From assembly GCA_900111695.1 (NCBI GenBank), contig FOHD01000011.1, positions 1 to 38,071 on the forward strand: DNA of 38,071 nt. Reading direction: 5' to 3'. The stretch is from Olsenella sp. KH3B4 (GTDB lineage: Bacteria > Actinomycetota > Coriobacteriia > Coriobacteriales > Atopobiaceae). Shown here piece after piece: positions 1 through 8,563 of the stretch; within the stretch, counting starts at the first letter, position 1, and each line of letters begins with the position of its first letter. The position numbers and the translations under genes were made by a program. Below the pieces are notes generated by a model, which was not told the origin of the DNA, did no database searches, and was given only the letters and a program-made list of their open reading frames with translations.

Positions 1-378
1 TGGCCGTTCAACGCGTTCGACGACTTCTTCGCTCCGCTGGCAACCACCGATGGTGACGTGGCCTTCAAGATGAACGTCGAGGACGCGGGCGACAAGTACG
101 TGGTCACCGCCGAGCTCCCTGGCGTCAAGAAGGACGAGGTCGACGTCGAGCTCAACGAGGGCAGGCTCTCCGTCAGCGTTGACAAGAAGGAGTCCGACGA
201 GGAGAAGGGCAAGAACTACCTCCACAAGGAGACCGGCGAGTGGAGCGCCACGCGTGGCGTGTACCTTAAGGACGCCGCGACCGAGGGCCTAACCGCCAAG
301 ATGGACGGCGGCGTGCTCACGGTGAACGTCCCCAAGCAGTCCGAGAAGGCCAACGTCACCAAGGTCGCAATCGACTAG
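1..378 (+). CDS. Small heat-shock protein, Hsp20/alpha-crystallin family (5' truncated)
   Basis: This is the C-terminal part of an ATP-independent holdase chaperone that keeps unfolding proteins soluble in the cytoplasm. The frame is open from base 1 with no stop, and the residues before the first possible GTG at 58 (WPFNAFDDFFAPL) are typical Hsp20 N-terminal sequence. The gene therefore begins outside the window, and the GTG is internal. The alpha-crystallin domain is complete: a YVVTAELPGVKKDEV strand region, then a GVLTVNVPK segment matching the conserved G-x-L-x-[VI]-x-x-P-K motif near the C-terminus. The C-terminal extension is short. A strong intrinsic terminator lies about 50 bases after the stop. 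Family assignment is secure; the exact paralogue is not. Confidence 0.93.
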   Translation, partial: WPFNAFDDFFAPLATTDGDVAFKMNVEDAGDKYVVTAELPGVKKDEVDVELNEGRLSVSVDKKESDEEKGKNYLHKETGEWSATRGVYLKDAATEGLTAKMDGGVLTVNVPKQSEKANVTKVAID

Positions 379-431
379 CTGACAACCAACAGACGGGCCG
401 GCATCCATCCCTCGCCAAGGCCCTTAGAACG

Positions 432-461
432 GCGCCCCGGTTTCGGCCGGGGCGCATTTTT
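432..461 (+). terminator. Rho-independent terminator after the Hsp20 gene
   Basis: A perfect 9-bp GC stem (GCGCCCCGG / CCGGGGCGC) with loop TTTCGG is followed directly by ATTTTTG. It ends the plus-strand heat-shock transcript just before the 3' end of the convergent permease gene. Confidence 0.87.
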
Positions 462-485
462 GTGTCAAGGCAACTTGGGTCACGC

Positions 486-3326
486 CTAGATCGCATCTGC
501 CCGCAGGGCCTCCACGATGTTCAGCGCGTGACTGCGCCGCAACGCATAGGCAACGGAGAGCCCCAACACCGCCACCACGCCCGCAATGGCTCCGGCCACA
601 TAGCCCCATGGCAGCTCGAACGAGACTCCCACGGCGGATCGCAGTGCCGCCCAGAAGAGCACAACCACGCCCACCGAGAAGACCAGGCCAATTCCAAGCC
701 CGCGCAACGCGTAGCTTGCGCACTCGGCTACGAGCATGCGACGGAACCCCTTGGGTCCCAGGCCCACGCTCTGTAGCACGGCAAACTCGCGCGTGCGCAG
801 GATGATGCTCGTGGAGAGCGTGTTGAACACGTTAGCAACGGCGATGAGCAGGCACACCACCGAGAAGATCGTCACAAGGAGCTTGAAGAGACCAACGATG
901 GCCTCGGTCATCTCGTTTTGAGCCACGTTATTGTTGACGTATGCCGTGGCGTTGCCGCTGACCGTGGCGTTGGCAGCCGTTTCGAGGGCGTTGCCCGCGT
1001 CAAAGGGGTCGGCGTCCTCGGCAAGCGAGAACGGCACCACGATGCTTGTTGCCGAGAAGAGATTGGGGCGCGCCTCGAGAGCCGAGCGCGGCATGATGAC
1101 GGGAAGTATCGAGGAAGACGTGAGGCCCGTGTTGGCGAGCTGGTCCGGAAGCGAGTCGAGCGTTCCCACAAAGGTGATGGTGCCAGAATCCACGGCCGCA
1201 TCATCAATGCTGGTCTGCCGCTGCGACCCGCTCGCTCCGCCGTCCGAGTTCTCCCACGTCTGGACCAAGGCGCCACCGCCGGAGTCAAGGAGCAAAGTCG
1301 ACTGCGCGTCGCGCAGCTCGTAGACGGTCGCGGTGGTAGGCGTGCCGTACGGGGCAACCGTCCTCACGCTGTTTGATTCCATCCATGCCAGCACGTTGAG
1401 CGCCAGCGCCGGCATGCTCGTGCCATCTGTCGTCGTGGCGCTGCCCGCTCCGGCCTCCTTGCAGAGCTCGGCCCAGGTGTTGTCATCCACAAACGAGACG
1501 AGCATGGGACCGGCGTACGAGCCGTTCTCGGCGGCGCCGCTATCGCCAGCGTAGTAGTCCGCGAGAAACGCGCGGCCGTCTGCAGAGACGCTGCCGGCGG
1601 GAAGGGTGACCTCGAGGGCGCCGTTCACGATAGCCGAGCCCGGGGTGAGGTCATCTACCTGCTCGGATATGGCCTGCGCATCTCGCATGAGACTCAGTGT
1701 CTCCGTGGACACGGTGCCCTGGTCGGCTTCCTGCCTGTTGTAGATGGTGAGCGAGATATCAGAGCGCCCAACGGCGCCGAGGTCGCTGCCAACATCCATG
1801 GCGCGCCCCATGTAGAGCGAGATGGCGCCGGATAGCACGATGAGGACAACCGAGAGCGCGAGCGACACCACGACGGTGCGGCCACGCGAGCTGGAGCGCG
1901 AGAGGTTCCTGCTTGCCAGAAGACCGGGAAGCCCGGCGATGCGCTCGAGCAGCGGCGCCCGCGGCGCCTTCCCGGTGGCCTGGGCCTTCTCGATTGCGCG
2001 CTCGGTCCGCTTGGAGAGCCTGATGTCTTGCTGCTGGCGAATGGCGTCGATCGCCGAGACCCTGCTCGCCCGCCACGCCGGTGCCCAGGCGCTGGCGAGA
2101 AGCACAAGGAATGACGCAGCGGCCATGCCTGCAACCACAGCCGGGCTTATCACCAGAGGAATGCCCTGGGCGGTCCCCGAGAGCGAACTGCGGAACATGG
2201 CGTCAAACGCCCGCGCCGAGCTGCTGAGCATTGCCGCGACCCCGGCCAGCCCGGCTGCGAGCCCCACCGGTATGCCCACAACGCCAATCGCCACAGCCTC
2301 CAAGAGCACCGTCCTTCTCAGCTGGCGCTTTGACGCGCCCAGCGAGGAGAGCAGGCCAAACTGACGCGTACGCTCGGCCACCGAGATTGAGAATGAGTTG
2401 CCAATCATCCCGATGGCTGCAACCACGATGACCCCACCAATCACGGCGACCATACCGCTCAGCGACTCCATGACGGTGCTCTCGTCGCTCGCCATGCCCT
2501 GGAGCGCCAGCAGCTGGCCGTGGAGGTAGTAGTCCTCCTCGCCAAAGATGGGGGCCGCCCAGCCCTTGAGCGCGTCCCGCGTGGAGAGGCCGCTCGTGCT
2601 TACCCACACGCGCGTGAGGACGGGGTTCGAGACGTCGTTTGGCGAGACGATCGCGGTGGCGCCGGCCTCCTCAAAGGCGGTGAAGTCGTTTCTCAGGAAG
2701 TGCTGGGGCACGTAGAAGCCCACCACGGTGAAGCTGCGTGTGGTCGTAGGCGTGCCGAGGGAGTCGCCGTCGACGAGCGTGGCGCCAAGCGGCAGCGTGA
2801 CGGTGGACCCCAGCTCGATGGGGCCGTCGCTGGCGGCGCTGGCGCCCGAGCCGTCGTCTGCGAGCGTGACGCCGGAGAACGTGACGGGCAGCATGACCTC
2901 GCCCGGCGCCTCGGGCTCTCGGCCGGAGCGCACCGTGGGCATCACGGTGAGTCTGCGTGCCTGGTCTGCGCTGCCGCGCAGCACCCGTGGTGCGGTCTGG
3001 ATGGCAAGCAGCGTGGTGCTTAGGTCCGCGTCGCTCGCATACGAGGCAAAGCCTGCCACCTGGGAATCCATGGCAGTCGCCACGTTGGTCTCTGTCGCCA
3101 GCCGGCCAAGGGCCGAGTCTGCCTCGGCCGGCTGGAGGCTGTCAAAAACCTGCCAGGAGCCCTCGGTCTCTATGGTGCGGCCGAGAAGGGCCGCGGCGAC
3201 GCTCGTGGCGGTGGCCACCACGCCCGTGAGCAGGGCCGTTGAGAGGATTACGCCAATCACGGTGACCACGGTGCGCGTGCGGTTCTTGCGGAGCGACCGT
3301 AGGGTGTAGCTTGCGAAGACCCCCAT
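486..3326 (-). CDS. ABC transporter permease, FtsX/MacB type with two permease repeats
   Basis: This is the membrane subunit of an ABC transporter, partner of the ATPase encoded just upstream. The product of about 946 residues has two FtsX modules. The first has a membrane segment near residues 20-45, a large extracytoplasmic region to about 285, then three membrane segments with a conserved cytoplasmic stretch (ERTRQFGLLSSLGASKRQL). The second repeats this with a segment near 480-505, an extracytoplasmic domain to about 810, and three C-terminal segments containing RTREFAVLQSVGLGPKGF. The start is taken at ATG 3326 because the AGGGGG ribosome site sits 8 bases from it; a GTG at 3335 overlapping the ATPase stop is the alternative. 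Large periplasmic-type domains next to a kinase and regulator suggest peptide or lipoprotein handling at the envelope. The substrate is unknown. Confidence 0.88.
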   Translation of the reverse strand: MGVFASYTLRSLRKNRTRTVVTVIGVILSTALLTGVVATATSVAAALLGRTIETEGSWQVFDSLQPAEADSALGRLATETNVATAMDSQVAGFASYASDADLSTTLLAIQTAPRVLRGSADQARRLTVMPTVRSGREPEAPGEVMLPVTFSGVTLADDGSGASAASDGPIELGSTVTLPLGATLVDGDSLGTPTTTRSFTVVGFYVPQHFLRNDFTAFEEAGATAIVSPNDVSNPVLTRVWVSTSGLSTRDALKGWAAPIFGEEDYYLHGQLLALQGMASDESTVMESLSGMVAVIGGVIVVAAIGMIGNSFSISVAERTRQFGLLSSLGASKRQLRRTVLLEAVAIGVVGIPVGLAAGLAGVAAMLSSSARAFDAMFRSSLSGTAQGIPLVISPAVVAGMAAASFLVLLASAWAPAWRASRVSAIDAIRQQQDIRLSKRTERAIEKAQATGKAPRAPLLERIAGLPGLLASRNLSRSSSRGRTVVVSLALSVVLIVLSGAISLYMGRAMDVGSDLGAVGRSDISLTIYNRQEADQGTVSTETLSLMRDAQAISEQVDDLTPGSAIVNGALEVTLPAGSVSADGRAFLADYYAGDSGAAENGSYAGPMLVSFVDDNTWAELCKEAGAGSATTTDGTSMPALALNVLAWMESNSVRTVAPYGTPTTATVYELRDAQSTLLLDSGGGALVQTWENSDGGASGSQRQTSIDDAAVDSGTITFVGTLDSLPDQLANTGLTSSSILPVIMPRSALEARPNLFSATSIVVPFSLAEDADPFDAGNALETAANATVSGNATAYVNNNVAQNEMTEAIVGLFKLLVTIFSVVCLLIAVANVFNTLSTSIILRTREFAVLQSVGLGPKGFRRMLVAECASYALRGLGIGLVFSVGVVVLFWAALRSAVGVSFELPWGYVAGAIAGVVAVLGLSVAYALRRSHALNIVEALRADAI

Positions 3327-3331
3327 CGCGC

Positions 3332-4012
3332 TCACCCCCTGCGCTCGTCTGAGACCACGTGGCCGTCCTCGATGGCAATCACGCGCTGGGCCATGAGGGC
3401 CACGTCCTCATCGTGCGTGATTACCACGAGGGTCTGGTGCAGGTCCTTGTTGGACGCACGCAGAAGCCGCATGATCTCGGCCGAGTTCTTGGAGTCGAGG
3501 TTGCCAGTGGGCTCGTCCGCAAGCACGATGGCGGGTGAGTTCATGAGTGCCCGGCCAATGGCAACGCGCTGCTGCTGGCCGCCGGAGAGCTGGTTGGGCA
3601 AGTGGTGCTCGAAGCCCCTAAGGCCAAGCGACGAGACAAGCGTGGCCAGGCGCTGCTCGTTCACCTTGCGGCCGTCCATGCGCACCGGAAGCGTGATGTT
3701 CTCCTCTACGTCCAGAACGGGGATGAGGTTGTAGAACTGGTACACCAGCCCCACCTCGCGGCGGCGGAAGACGGCGAGCTGCTCGTCCGAGCGCTTGTAC
3801 ACGTCCTCGCCGTTCATGCGCACCGTGCCCGAGGTGGGACGGTCGACGCCGCCCATGAGGTGCATGAGCGTTGACTTGCCAGAGCCGGATGAGCCCACGA
3901 TGGCCACAAACTCGCCGGCCGCGATGGAAAGGCTCACGTCGTCAAGCGCCCGTACGGCGGCGGGCCCGGTTCCGTAGACCTTGGTGAGATGCTCGATGCT
4001 CAGGATGTCCAT
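3332..4012 (-). CDS. ABC transporter ATP-binding protein, MacB/LolD family
   Basis: This is the cytoplasmic ATPase that powers the FtsX-type permease encoded immediately downstream. All motifs are present in order: Walker A GSSGSGKST, Q-loop VYQFYNLIP, signature LSGGQQQR, Walker B IVLADEPTGNLD and an H-loop THD. The 226-residue length is normal for a single-domain MacB/LolD/BceA-type ATPase. The start at ATG 4012 is preceded by GAGGGGAG; an upstream in-frame extension of 21 residues to 4075 has no family similarity and was not used. The stop is within 6 bases of the permease start, so the two are translationally coupled. The gene lies 76 bases after the histidine kinase gene, consistent with one transcript and with control by that two-component system. 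Confidence 0.93.
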   Translation of the reverse strand: MDILSIEHLTKVYGTGPAAVRALDDVSLSIAAGEFVAIVGSSGSGKSTLMHLMGGVDRPTSGTVRMNGEDVYKRSDEQLAVFRRREVGLVYQFYNLIPVLDVEENITLPVRMDGRKVNEQRLATLVSSLGLRGFEHHLPNQLSGGQQQRVAIGRALMNSPAIVLADEPTGNLDSKNSAEIMRLLRASNKDLHQTLVVITHDEDVALMAQRVIAIEDGHVVSDERRG

Positions 4013-4088
4013 GGAGCTCCCCTCGATTGCCTGTGGTTGTGCCACCATGGTGCGCCCGCGCCCCCACGCGGCCATGACGCGCGCGTGA

Positions 4089-5120
4089 CTAAACCGTCAC
4101 CTTGGGAAAGACCAGGTCAAACCGCGCGCCTCCGGTGGGGCTCACGTTTGAGGCCGTGATCTGGGCGCCCTGGGCAACAAGCAGCGCCCGCGAGAGCGAG
4201 AGGCCAATCCCCACGCCGCTGGGGTTGCACACGTCCTCGTCGCGACGGGTTGCGTTGCCCGCGCCGTGGTAGAAGCGGTCAAATACGTGGGGCAGGTCCT
4301 TCTCGGCAATGCCTGGTCCGGTGTCCTCCACGCATATGCGGCAGGCCACGGTGTCCTCGCGGGCGCTAATGCGCACGGTGCCGCCGGCGGGTGTGTGCTC
4401 CACGCAGTTCTTGAGCACGTTGGCCAGCGCCTCGCGAGTCCAGGCGGCGTCGCCCATGAACGAGCAGCCGGGCTCCACACGCGCCTGGAAGGTCACGCCG
4501 GCGAGGTCCGCGGCCACGGCGAGCGGATCTTGCGCCGCCTTGGCCAGCGCGGCAACGTCGACGCGGCGACGCTCAAGACGCACCACGCCAGCGTCCAGGC
4601 GCGCGAGCTTGAGCAGTGACGAGACGAGCCACTGCAGCTGCTCGAGCATGCGTCCGCAGTCGCGCACGCGCTGGGAGTCCTCCGGCGTCGCGGCCGCCTT
4701 GCGCATGAGCTCAAGCTCGATGCCAAGCGATGTGAGCGGGGTTCTCAGCTGGTGGGAGATGTCGGCCAGGGCGTCGGCGAGCGCGTGCTTCTCGGCCTCA
4801 AGCTCCTCGTTGGCCACGACCAGGCGCGTCACGGTCTTGTCGAGCTGGCTGGCGAGAATGGCCAGCTCGCCCTCGCCCATGCCCCTGAAGCTCACGTTGC
4901 GCTCTCCGGAGAGCGCGCGGTCCAGGCGCTCGGAGAGCTGGGCGATGCGGCGGTAGCGCAGGGCGGTCGAGACGGCGAAAAGCGCAACGAGAACGATGCC
5001 GCACGCGGCGACCCATGCTGCCGCGGCTGGGCCAGCCTGCAGCCAGGCGCCGGCGCAGAGGGCTGCGGTCGTGGCGGCACCTATGCCGAGAAGGGCGATG
5101 AACCTGGGATCGCGGGGCAT
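4089..5120 (-). CDS. Two-component sensor histidine kinase
   Basis: This membrane sensor kinase autophosphorylates and passes phosphate to the response regulator encoded just upstream. The 343-residue product has two membrane segments (about 8-27 and 31-53) separated by only a few residues, so there is almost no external sensor domain. This is the intramembrane-sensing layout of kinases that sense through a partner ABC permease. A HAMP-like linker follows, then the H-box ISHQLRTPLTSL with the phosphorylated His at about 123, an N-box (NVLKNCVEHT), G1 DTGPGI, F-box FDRFYHG and G2 GVGIGLSLS. ATG 5120 lies 4 bases after the regulator stop and has GGCGGAG upstream; a longer in-frame extension overlaps the regulator and is not credible. 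It probably senses cell-envelope or antimicrobial-peptide stress (inference from context). Confidence 0.92.
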   Translation of the reverse strand: MPRDPRFIALLGIGAATTAALCAGAWLQAGPAAAAWVAACGIVLVALFAVSTALRYRRIAQLSERLDRALSGERNVSFRGMGEGELAILASQLDKTVTRLVVANEELEAEKHALADALADISHQLRTPLTSLGIELELMRKAAATPEDSQRVRDCGRMLEQLQWLVSSLLKLARLDAGVVRLERRRVDVAALAKAAQDPLAVAADLAGVTFQARVEPGCSFMGDAAWTREALANVLKNCVEHTPAGGTVRISAREDTVACRICVEDTGPGIAEKDLPHVFDRFYHGAGNATRRDEDVCNPSGVGIGLSLSRALLVAQGAQITASNVSPTGGARFDLVFPKVTV

Positions 5121-5124
5121 GGCG

Positions 5125-5802
5125 CTACTCCGCCGCGCGGTAGCCCATGCCGCGAACGGTACGGATGAGCTGCGGGTTTGCCGGATCGTCCTCGATCTTG
5201 TCGCGCAGGCGGCGAATGTATACCGAGAGGGTGTTCTCCTCCACATAGGCGCCGGAGTCCTCCCAGAGCGCCTCGCGCATCATGTCGCGCGTGACGATGC
5301 CGCCCGCCTTGCTTGCAAAGAGCAGCAGCAGGCGGTACTCGACGGCCGAGAGGTCCAGCTCTCTGCCGTCCTTGGTCGCGCGGGCGCGGGTGGGGTCCAC
5401 GATGACGCTGCCCAGGTGCAGCAGGTGCTGCGTGGGCTGCGAGCGCCGCAGCACGGTGCGAATACGGGCGAGCAGCTCGCGCGGCCGGAAGGGCTTGGCA
5501 ATGTAGTCGTCGGCGCCCATCGAGAGGCCGGCGACGGTGTTGAACTCGTCGTCCGAGGCGGTGAGAAAGATCACGGGCAGGTGCGGGCGGGCCTCCTTGA
5601 GCGCGCCGCACACGGCAAATCCGTTGCCCTGCTCCAGCGTGACGTCGAGAAGCACGAGGTCAAAGGGCTTCTCGACACGCGTGCCCAGGGATATGGCGCC
5701 GTCCTGGCTCGGCGTTGCCTCGACGCTGTAGCCCTCGGAGCGGAGGAGCTCCGTGAGCGTGCGAACTATGTCTGCGTTGTCCTCGACGAGCAGAATGCGC
5801 AT
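5125..5802 (-). CDS. Two-component response regulator, OmpR/PhoB family
   Basis: This DNA-binding regulator is activated by the adjacent kinase. The receiver domain (1-120) has the acidic pair E7-D8, phosphoacceptor D53 in LVLLDVTL, T80 and K102 in AKPF. A winged-helix DNA-binding domain occupies roughly 130-225, ending with the typical RTVRGMGYRA. The 225-residue length is standard. GGGGAGG precedes ATG 5802. The gene is followed directly by the kinase, then the ABC transporter genes, so the likely target is its own operon and the transporter. The 66-base gap to the upstream hydrolase gene could hold a promoter, but I see no convincing -35/-10 pair there. Confidence 0.94.
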   Translation of the reverse strand: MRILLVEDNADIVRTLTELLRSEGYSVEATPSQDGAISLGTRVEKPFDLVLLDVTLEQGNGFAVCGALKEARPHLPVIFLTASDDEFNTVAGLSMGADDYIAKPFRPRELLARIRTVLRRSQPTQHLLHLGSVIVDPTRARATKDGRELDLSAVEYRLLLLFASKAGGIVTRDMMREALWEDSGAYVEENTLSVYIRRLRDKIEDDPANPQLIRTVRGMGYRAAE

Positions 5803-5868
5803 GGCGCCTCCCCGGTTGTGCGGCGATCGCGTGGCATACGGTGCCCGTGCGTCACGCTACAACAACAC

Positions 5869-6693
5869 TTACCACACCGAGAGCGGGGCATCCTGGGCAG
5901 AGACGCAAACGGTCAGGTGGCCGTCGGGCGTGCGCGCCTCGGTGAACGTCTCGTTGGCGGCCTCGGCACCCACGGCGGCGGCCAGGGTGCGCACGGCCAC
6001 GCTGGGGCGGTTATTCTCGTGCGAGAGGTGCATGCCCACAATGACCTCGGTCTCGTTGGACACGAGGTCCTGCAGCGCGTCTGCGGCCTGGGCGTTGGAG
6101 AGGTGGCCCTGGGGGCCGTGGATGCGCTGCTTGAGGTAGCCGGGGTAGGGGCCGGTGGCGAGCATACGCTCGTCGTGGTTGGACTCGAGCGCAAGCACGC
6201 GGCAGCCGGTGAGCGCCTGGCCGGCCTCGTCGGTAAGCACGCCAGTGTCGGTGCAGTAGCCCAGGGCGTCCGTGAGTTCGCCGTTCTCGTCCGTGGTCGC
6301 AAAGCGGAAGCCCACCGGGTCTGCCACGTCGTGGCTGGTTGGGAAGACGGTCACGTGCATGCCGCACAGCTCGAGCGAGTCCGTGTGGCGAATGACCTCG
6401 AAAGGCAGCTGCGAGAGGCGCTCGCGCGCGGCGATGGTGCCGGCGGTCGCGAAGAGCGGGCCGTCAAAGTGGTTGGCAAAGACGGGCAGGCCAGAGACGT
6501 GGTCGGTGTGCTCGTGGGTGAGAAGGACCGCGCGGACGTCGTCCATGTTGACGCCCAGCTCGCTGGCGCGCGCCAGGAGCGTGCGACGGGCGATGCCGTC
6601 GTCGATGAGCACGCTGCCCGCGGGGCCCTCGACCACGGCGGCGTTGCCCTTTGAGCCCGATGCCAGGACGTGCAGGTGGATCTGTGGGGTCAT
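5869..6693 (-). CDS. Metallo-beta-lactamase-fold hydrolase, WalJ/YycJ (VicX) family
   Basis: This is a cytoplasmic dinuclear-metal hydrolase of the YycJ/WalJ type; members of the family are linked to DNA and cell-wall housekeeping. The 274-residue product opens with the family signature LASGSKGNAAVVEG (10-23), then THEHTDHVSGL at 59-69, which supplies the metal-binding His60, His62, Asp64 and His65, and a later SNHDERML. ATG 6693 has GAAAGGA 8 bases upstream. In-frame sequence further upstream to 6948 is low-complexity repeat DNA and is excluded. In Firmicutes this family sits in the WalRK two-component operon, and here too it lies directly upstream of a response regulator and kinase. That association looks conserved, although the kinase here lacks the large WalK sensor region. 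Confidence 0.9.
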   Translation of the reverse strand: MTPQIHLHVLASGSKGNAAVVEGPAGSVLIDDGIARRTLLARASELGVNMDDVRAVLLTHEHTDHVSGLPVFANHFDGPLFATAGTIAARERLSQLPFEVIRHTDSLELCGMHVTVFPTSHDVADPVGFRFATTDENGELTDALGYCTDTGVLTDEAGQALTGCRVLALESNHDERMLATGPYPGYLKQRIHGPQGHLSNAQAADALQDLVSNETEVIVGMHLSHENNRPSVAVRTLAAAVGAEAANETFTEARTPDGHLTVCVSAQDAPLSVW

Positions 6694-6810
6694 GCGGGCG
6701 GTCCTTTCGTGGTTGGGGCGGTGCGATGGTGCGACGGACAGCGTAGCAGCCCCGCGCGACGGTATTGGCGCTCGGGCGGCGCCCTTCACGCGGGCGCCAA
6801 ACCCGCCGGC

Positions 6811-6917
6811 GCCGCTGGCCCGCGCGCCGATGCCCCGGCCGATGCCGCTGGCCCGCGCGTCGCTGGCCCGGCCGATGCCCCGGCCGATGCCGCTGGCCCG
6901 CGCGCCGCTGGCCCGGC
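6811..6917. repeat. GC-rich imperfect tandem repeat
   Basis: The 16-mer GCCGCTGGCCCGCGCG occurs at 6811, 6844 and 6889. The copies are separated by further variants of CCGATGCCCCGG. It lies upstream of the WalJ-like gene and ends 12 bases before inverted-repeat element copy 1. No coding role is apparent. Confidence 0.85.
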
Positions 6918-6928
6918 TCCCCTCCCTC

Positions 6929-7026
6929 AAAAGTGAACACGAAATCAATCGCGGCTTACGCTTTCCGAGAAACGCCCAGTTGCCGAGAAGCCCCGTGCTG
7001 CCTCGATTGAAATCGTGTTCACTTTT
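6929..7026. repeat. Inverted-repeat element, type 1, copy 1
   Basis: The 98-bp element has arms of about 23 bp. The left arm reads AAAGTGAACACGAAATCAAT and the right arm is its complement except for two central bases. The interior carries CCCAGTTG at about its middle, a motif shared with copies 2 and 3. No clear target-site duplication flanks it. Confidence 0.9.
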
Positions 7027-7193
7027 TAGCGACGAGAAGCGCTCGCTTGCCGCGCCACGACCTCCTGCCGCCTACCGCGACCGCCGCAGTCCGCGCCCAC
7101 CGGCCCGCCGTTGCGCCCAAAAGCGCGCCAGCTCCATGCGGCATCGTCGCCGCAGCGTGGCGCGGCGACCTTCTCGCCATGTTCAGCTCGTCG
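7027..7193. other. Intergenic stretch with no recognised element
   Basis: This GC-rich stretch runs from inverted-repeat copy 1 to the 3' end of the nuclease-like gene. I see no supported gene, hairpin terminator or promoter in it. With the tandem repeat and copy 1 it completes the 500-base gap at 6694-7193. Confidence 0.5.
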
Positions 7194-8372
7194 CTACACG
7201 CGCGTTGCCGTCATCGCGCCGTCTCCAAATGCGATTTCGTAGTCCTCAATTACCGCCTCGGGTGGCTCAACCCGGGCGAGCTCCCGGCTCAGCTCTCGCC
7301 CGCGCCGCCCCGGGAGCAGCGACCAAATGAGCCGCTGGCGCTCGGCCGCAAGCCGCGGCCTGCTCAGCGCTCGCCTCTGCTTCGAAAAGTCCCGTTGGGC
7401 AGTGCGCTCGAGAAGCGACATGGCCTGCTGCATCACGCGGTCGATACCCCCGCGCTCGTAGAAGTCCTCCTTGGTCACGGGGAGCACCGAGAGACCCTGC
7501 ACCAGCAGGTCCCGGTCGCGCCGCTTGTCGGCCACCACCGCTTCCCGCACCGAAGCAAGCGCAACGCTGTCGAGAAAACCTGCGCCCGCCGCCTCTGGGC
7601 CCGATTCCCCAAAGTGCGGCCCGCCATCATAGTTGAAACCAATTGTGGACCCGGCCACAAGTGAGTCTGGAACGCGGCTTGTCTTGTTCACAAGCGCAAG
7701 AATCTTCCCGTTGGCAACAAATCGCGGATTAAGCTGCAGCTCACCGAGCTCATATCCAAGCTCGTGTAGCGGCATGCGGGCAAGCCCATTGAGAAGCGCC
7801 TCCTGCGGAGACCATGCCTCATCCATGAGCCACTCTGCTACCCTGCGACTTTGCTCGAGTCCAGCAAGGTCGCGTGCAGCCAAGACATACGACCGAATCT
7901 TATCTGCGGTGGTTACAGGTTTGATTTCGTATGTGACCGTACCATCGCGTGGGTCGCATGCGTCGCGTGAGAAACGCCCGCACAGCTCGAGCCCCGCAAG
8001 CAGTTGCGCGGCAGGCGACATGATGGTTCCCAATTCAATGAAGAGCAGCTCGGGGCAGGGGATTCGGGTGCTGTCGTTCAGTTCGACGACGGGGCTTGCC
8101 GGCAACCCGCGCACGTAGACGGTGTTTCTCGCCGTTCGCGAGCGGATCCGCGCGCCCGGCCGCGGGACCATAACCTGCACGCGTTCGCGCACGCTGGACA
8201 GGCTGGTGCCCACGGATTCCAGGCACGCGCCGATCCGCCGCCGCGTCCAGTACCTGTGCGGCGCGACAACCGACGTCTCGAGGCGGTGGCGGTCGGCTGT
8301 GAGCGTGCGCCCCGAGCTCCTCCAAACGCGCAGAATGTGCAGCGCCGTAAGCTTGTTGAACGTGATTCTCAT
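7194..8372 (-). CDS. DUF559/Vsr-like PD-(D/E)XK-fold protein (putative nuclease, AbiEi-like layout)
   Basis: The function of this 392-residue protein is not known. The C-terminal third (about 185-310) resembles DUF559/Vsr-fold endonuclease-like domains. It has an SPQE motif at 188-191, where the family has S-P-x-E, then YDGGPH at 248-253 (family: E-Y-D-G-x-x-H), then DKRRDRDLLVQG at 282-293 (family: D-x-x-R-x-x-x-L-x-x-x-G). The N-terminal two thirds is basic, with many Arg, and has the order seen in AbiEi-antitoxin-like proteins of actinobacteria. ATG 8372 is preceded by GAGGAGG at 5 bases; an upstream in-frame ATG at 8414 lacks such a site. The gene stands alone, with type 1 inverted repeats on both sides. 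It could be a nuclease, a defence-related protein or a repeat-mobilising enzyme. The fold assignment is moderate; activity is untested. Confidence 0.62.
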   Translation of the reverse strand: MRITFNKLTALHILRVWRSSGRTLTADRHRLETSVVAPHRYWTRRRIGACLESVGTSLSSVRERVQVMVPRPGARIRSRTARNTVYVRGLPASPVVELNDSTRIPCPELLFIELGTIMSPAAQLLAGLELCGRFSRDACDPRDGTVTYEIKPVTTADKIRSYVLAARDLAGLEQSRRVAEWLMDEAWSPQEALLNGLARMPLHELGYELGELQLNPRFVANGKILALVNKTSRVPDSLVAGSTIGFNYDGGPHFGESGPEAAGAGFLDSVALASVREAVVADKRRDRDLLVQGLSVLPVTKEDFYERGGIDRVMQQAMSLLERTAQRDFSKQRRALSRPRLAAERQRLIWSLLPGRRGRELSRELARVEPPEAVIEDYEIAFGDGAMTATRV

Positions 8373-8463
8373 CCCAACCTCCTCGGACGACAAATTGCCG
8401 GCACTCCTCCCCACGCTGGCCGTGCGACGGTGAGTGCCGAGAGGTTACGCCATCTCCCGCCTC

Positions 8464-8563
8464 GGGAAGTGAACACGTTTTCAATCGGTGATTCCGGTAC
8501 TTCGCAAAAGCCCAGTTGGCCGGCATGTTCCCGTGGCGGTGATTGAAAACGTGTTCGCTTTTT
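8464..8563. repeat. Inverted-repeat element, type 1, copy 2
   Basis: The arms AAGTGAACACGTTTTCAATC (8467-8486) and GATTGAAAACGTGTTCGCTT (8541-8560) are complementary apart from one base. The interior holds CCCAGTTGG. It lies 92 bases upstream of the nuclease-like gene start, so it may also affect that gene's promoter. Confidence 0.9.

Noticed and set aside
4996..6654. Long plus-strand open frame (over 500 codons) across the regulator and WalJ-like genes
   Set aside because: It is antisense to well-conserved genes, has no ribosome site or family motif, and is a by-product of high GC content with few stop codons.
6929..7026. Type 1 inverted repeat as an ordinary Rho-independent terminator
   Set aside because: Arms are separated by about 50 bases and are not GC-rich. 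The T-run is part of the arm rather than after it, and copies occur in positions not at gene ends.
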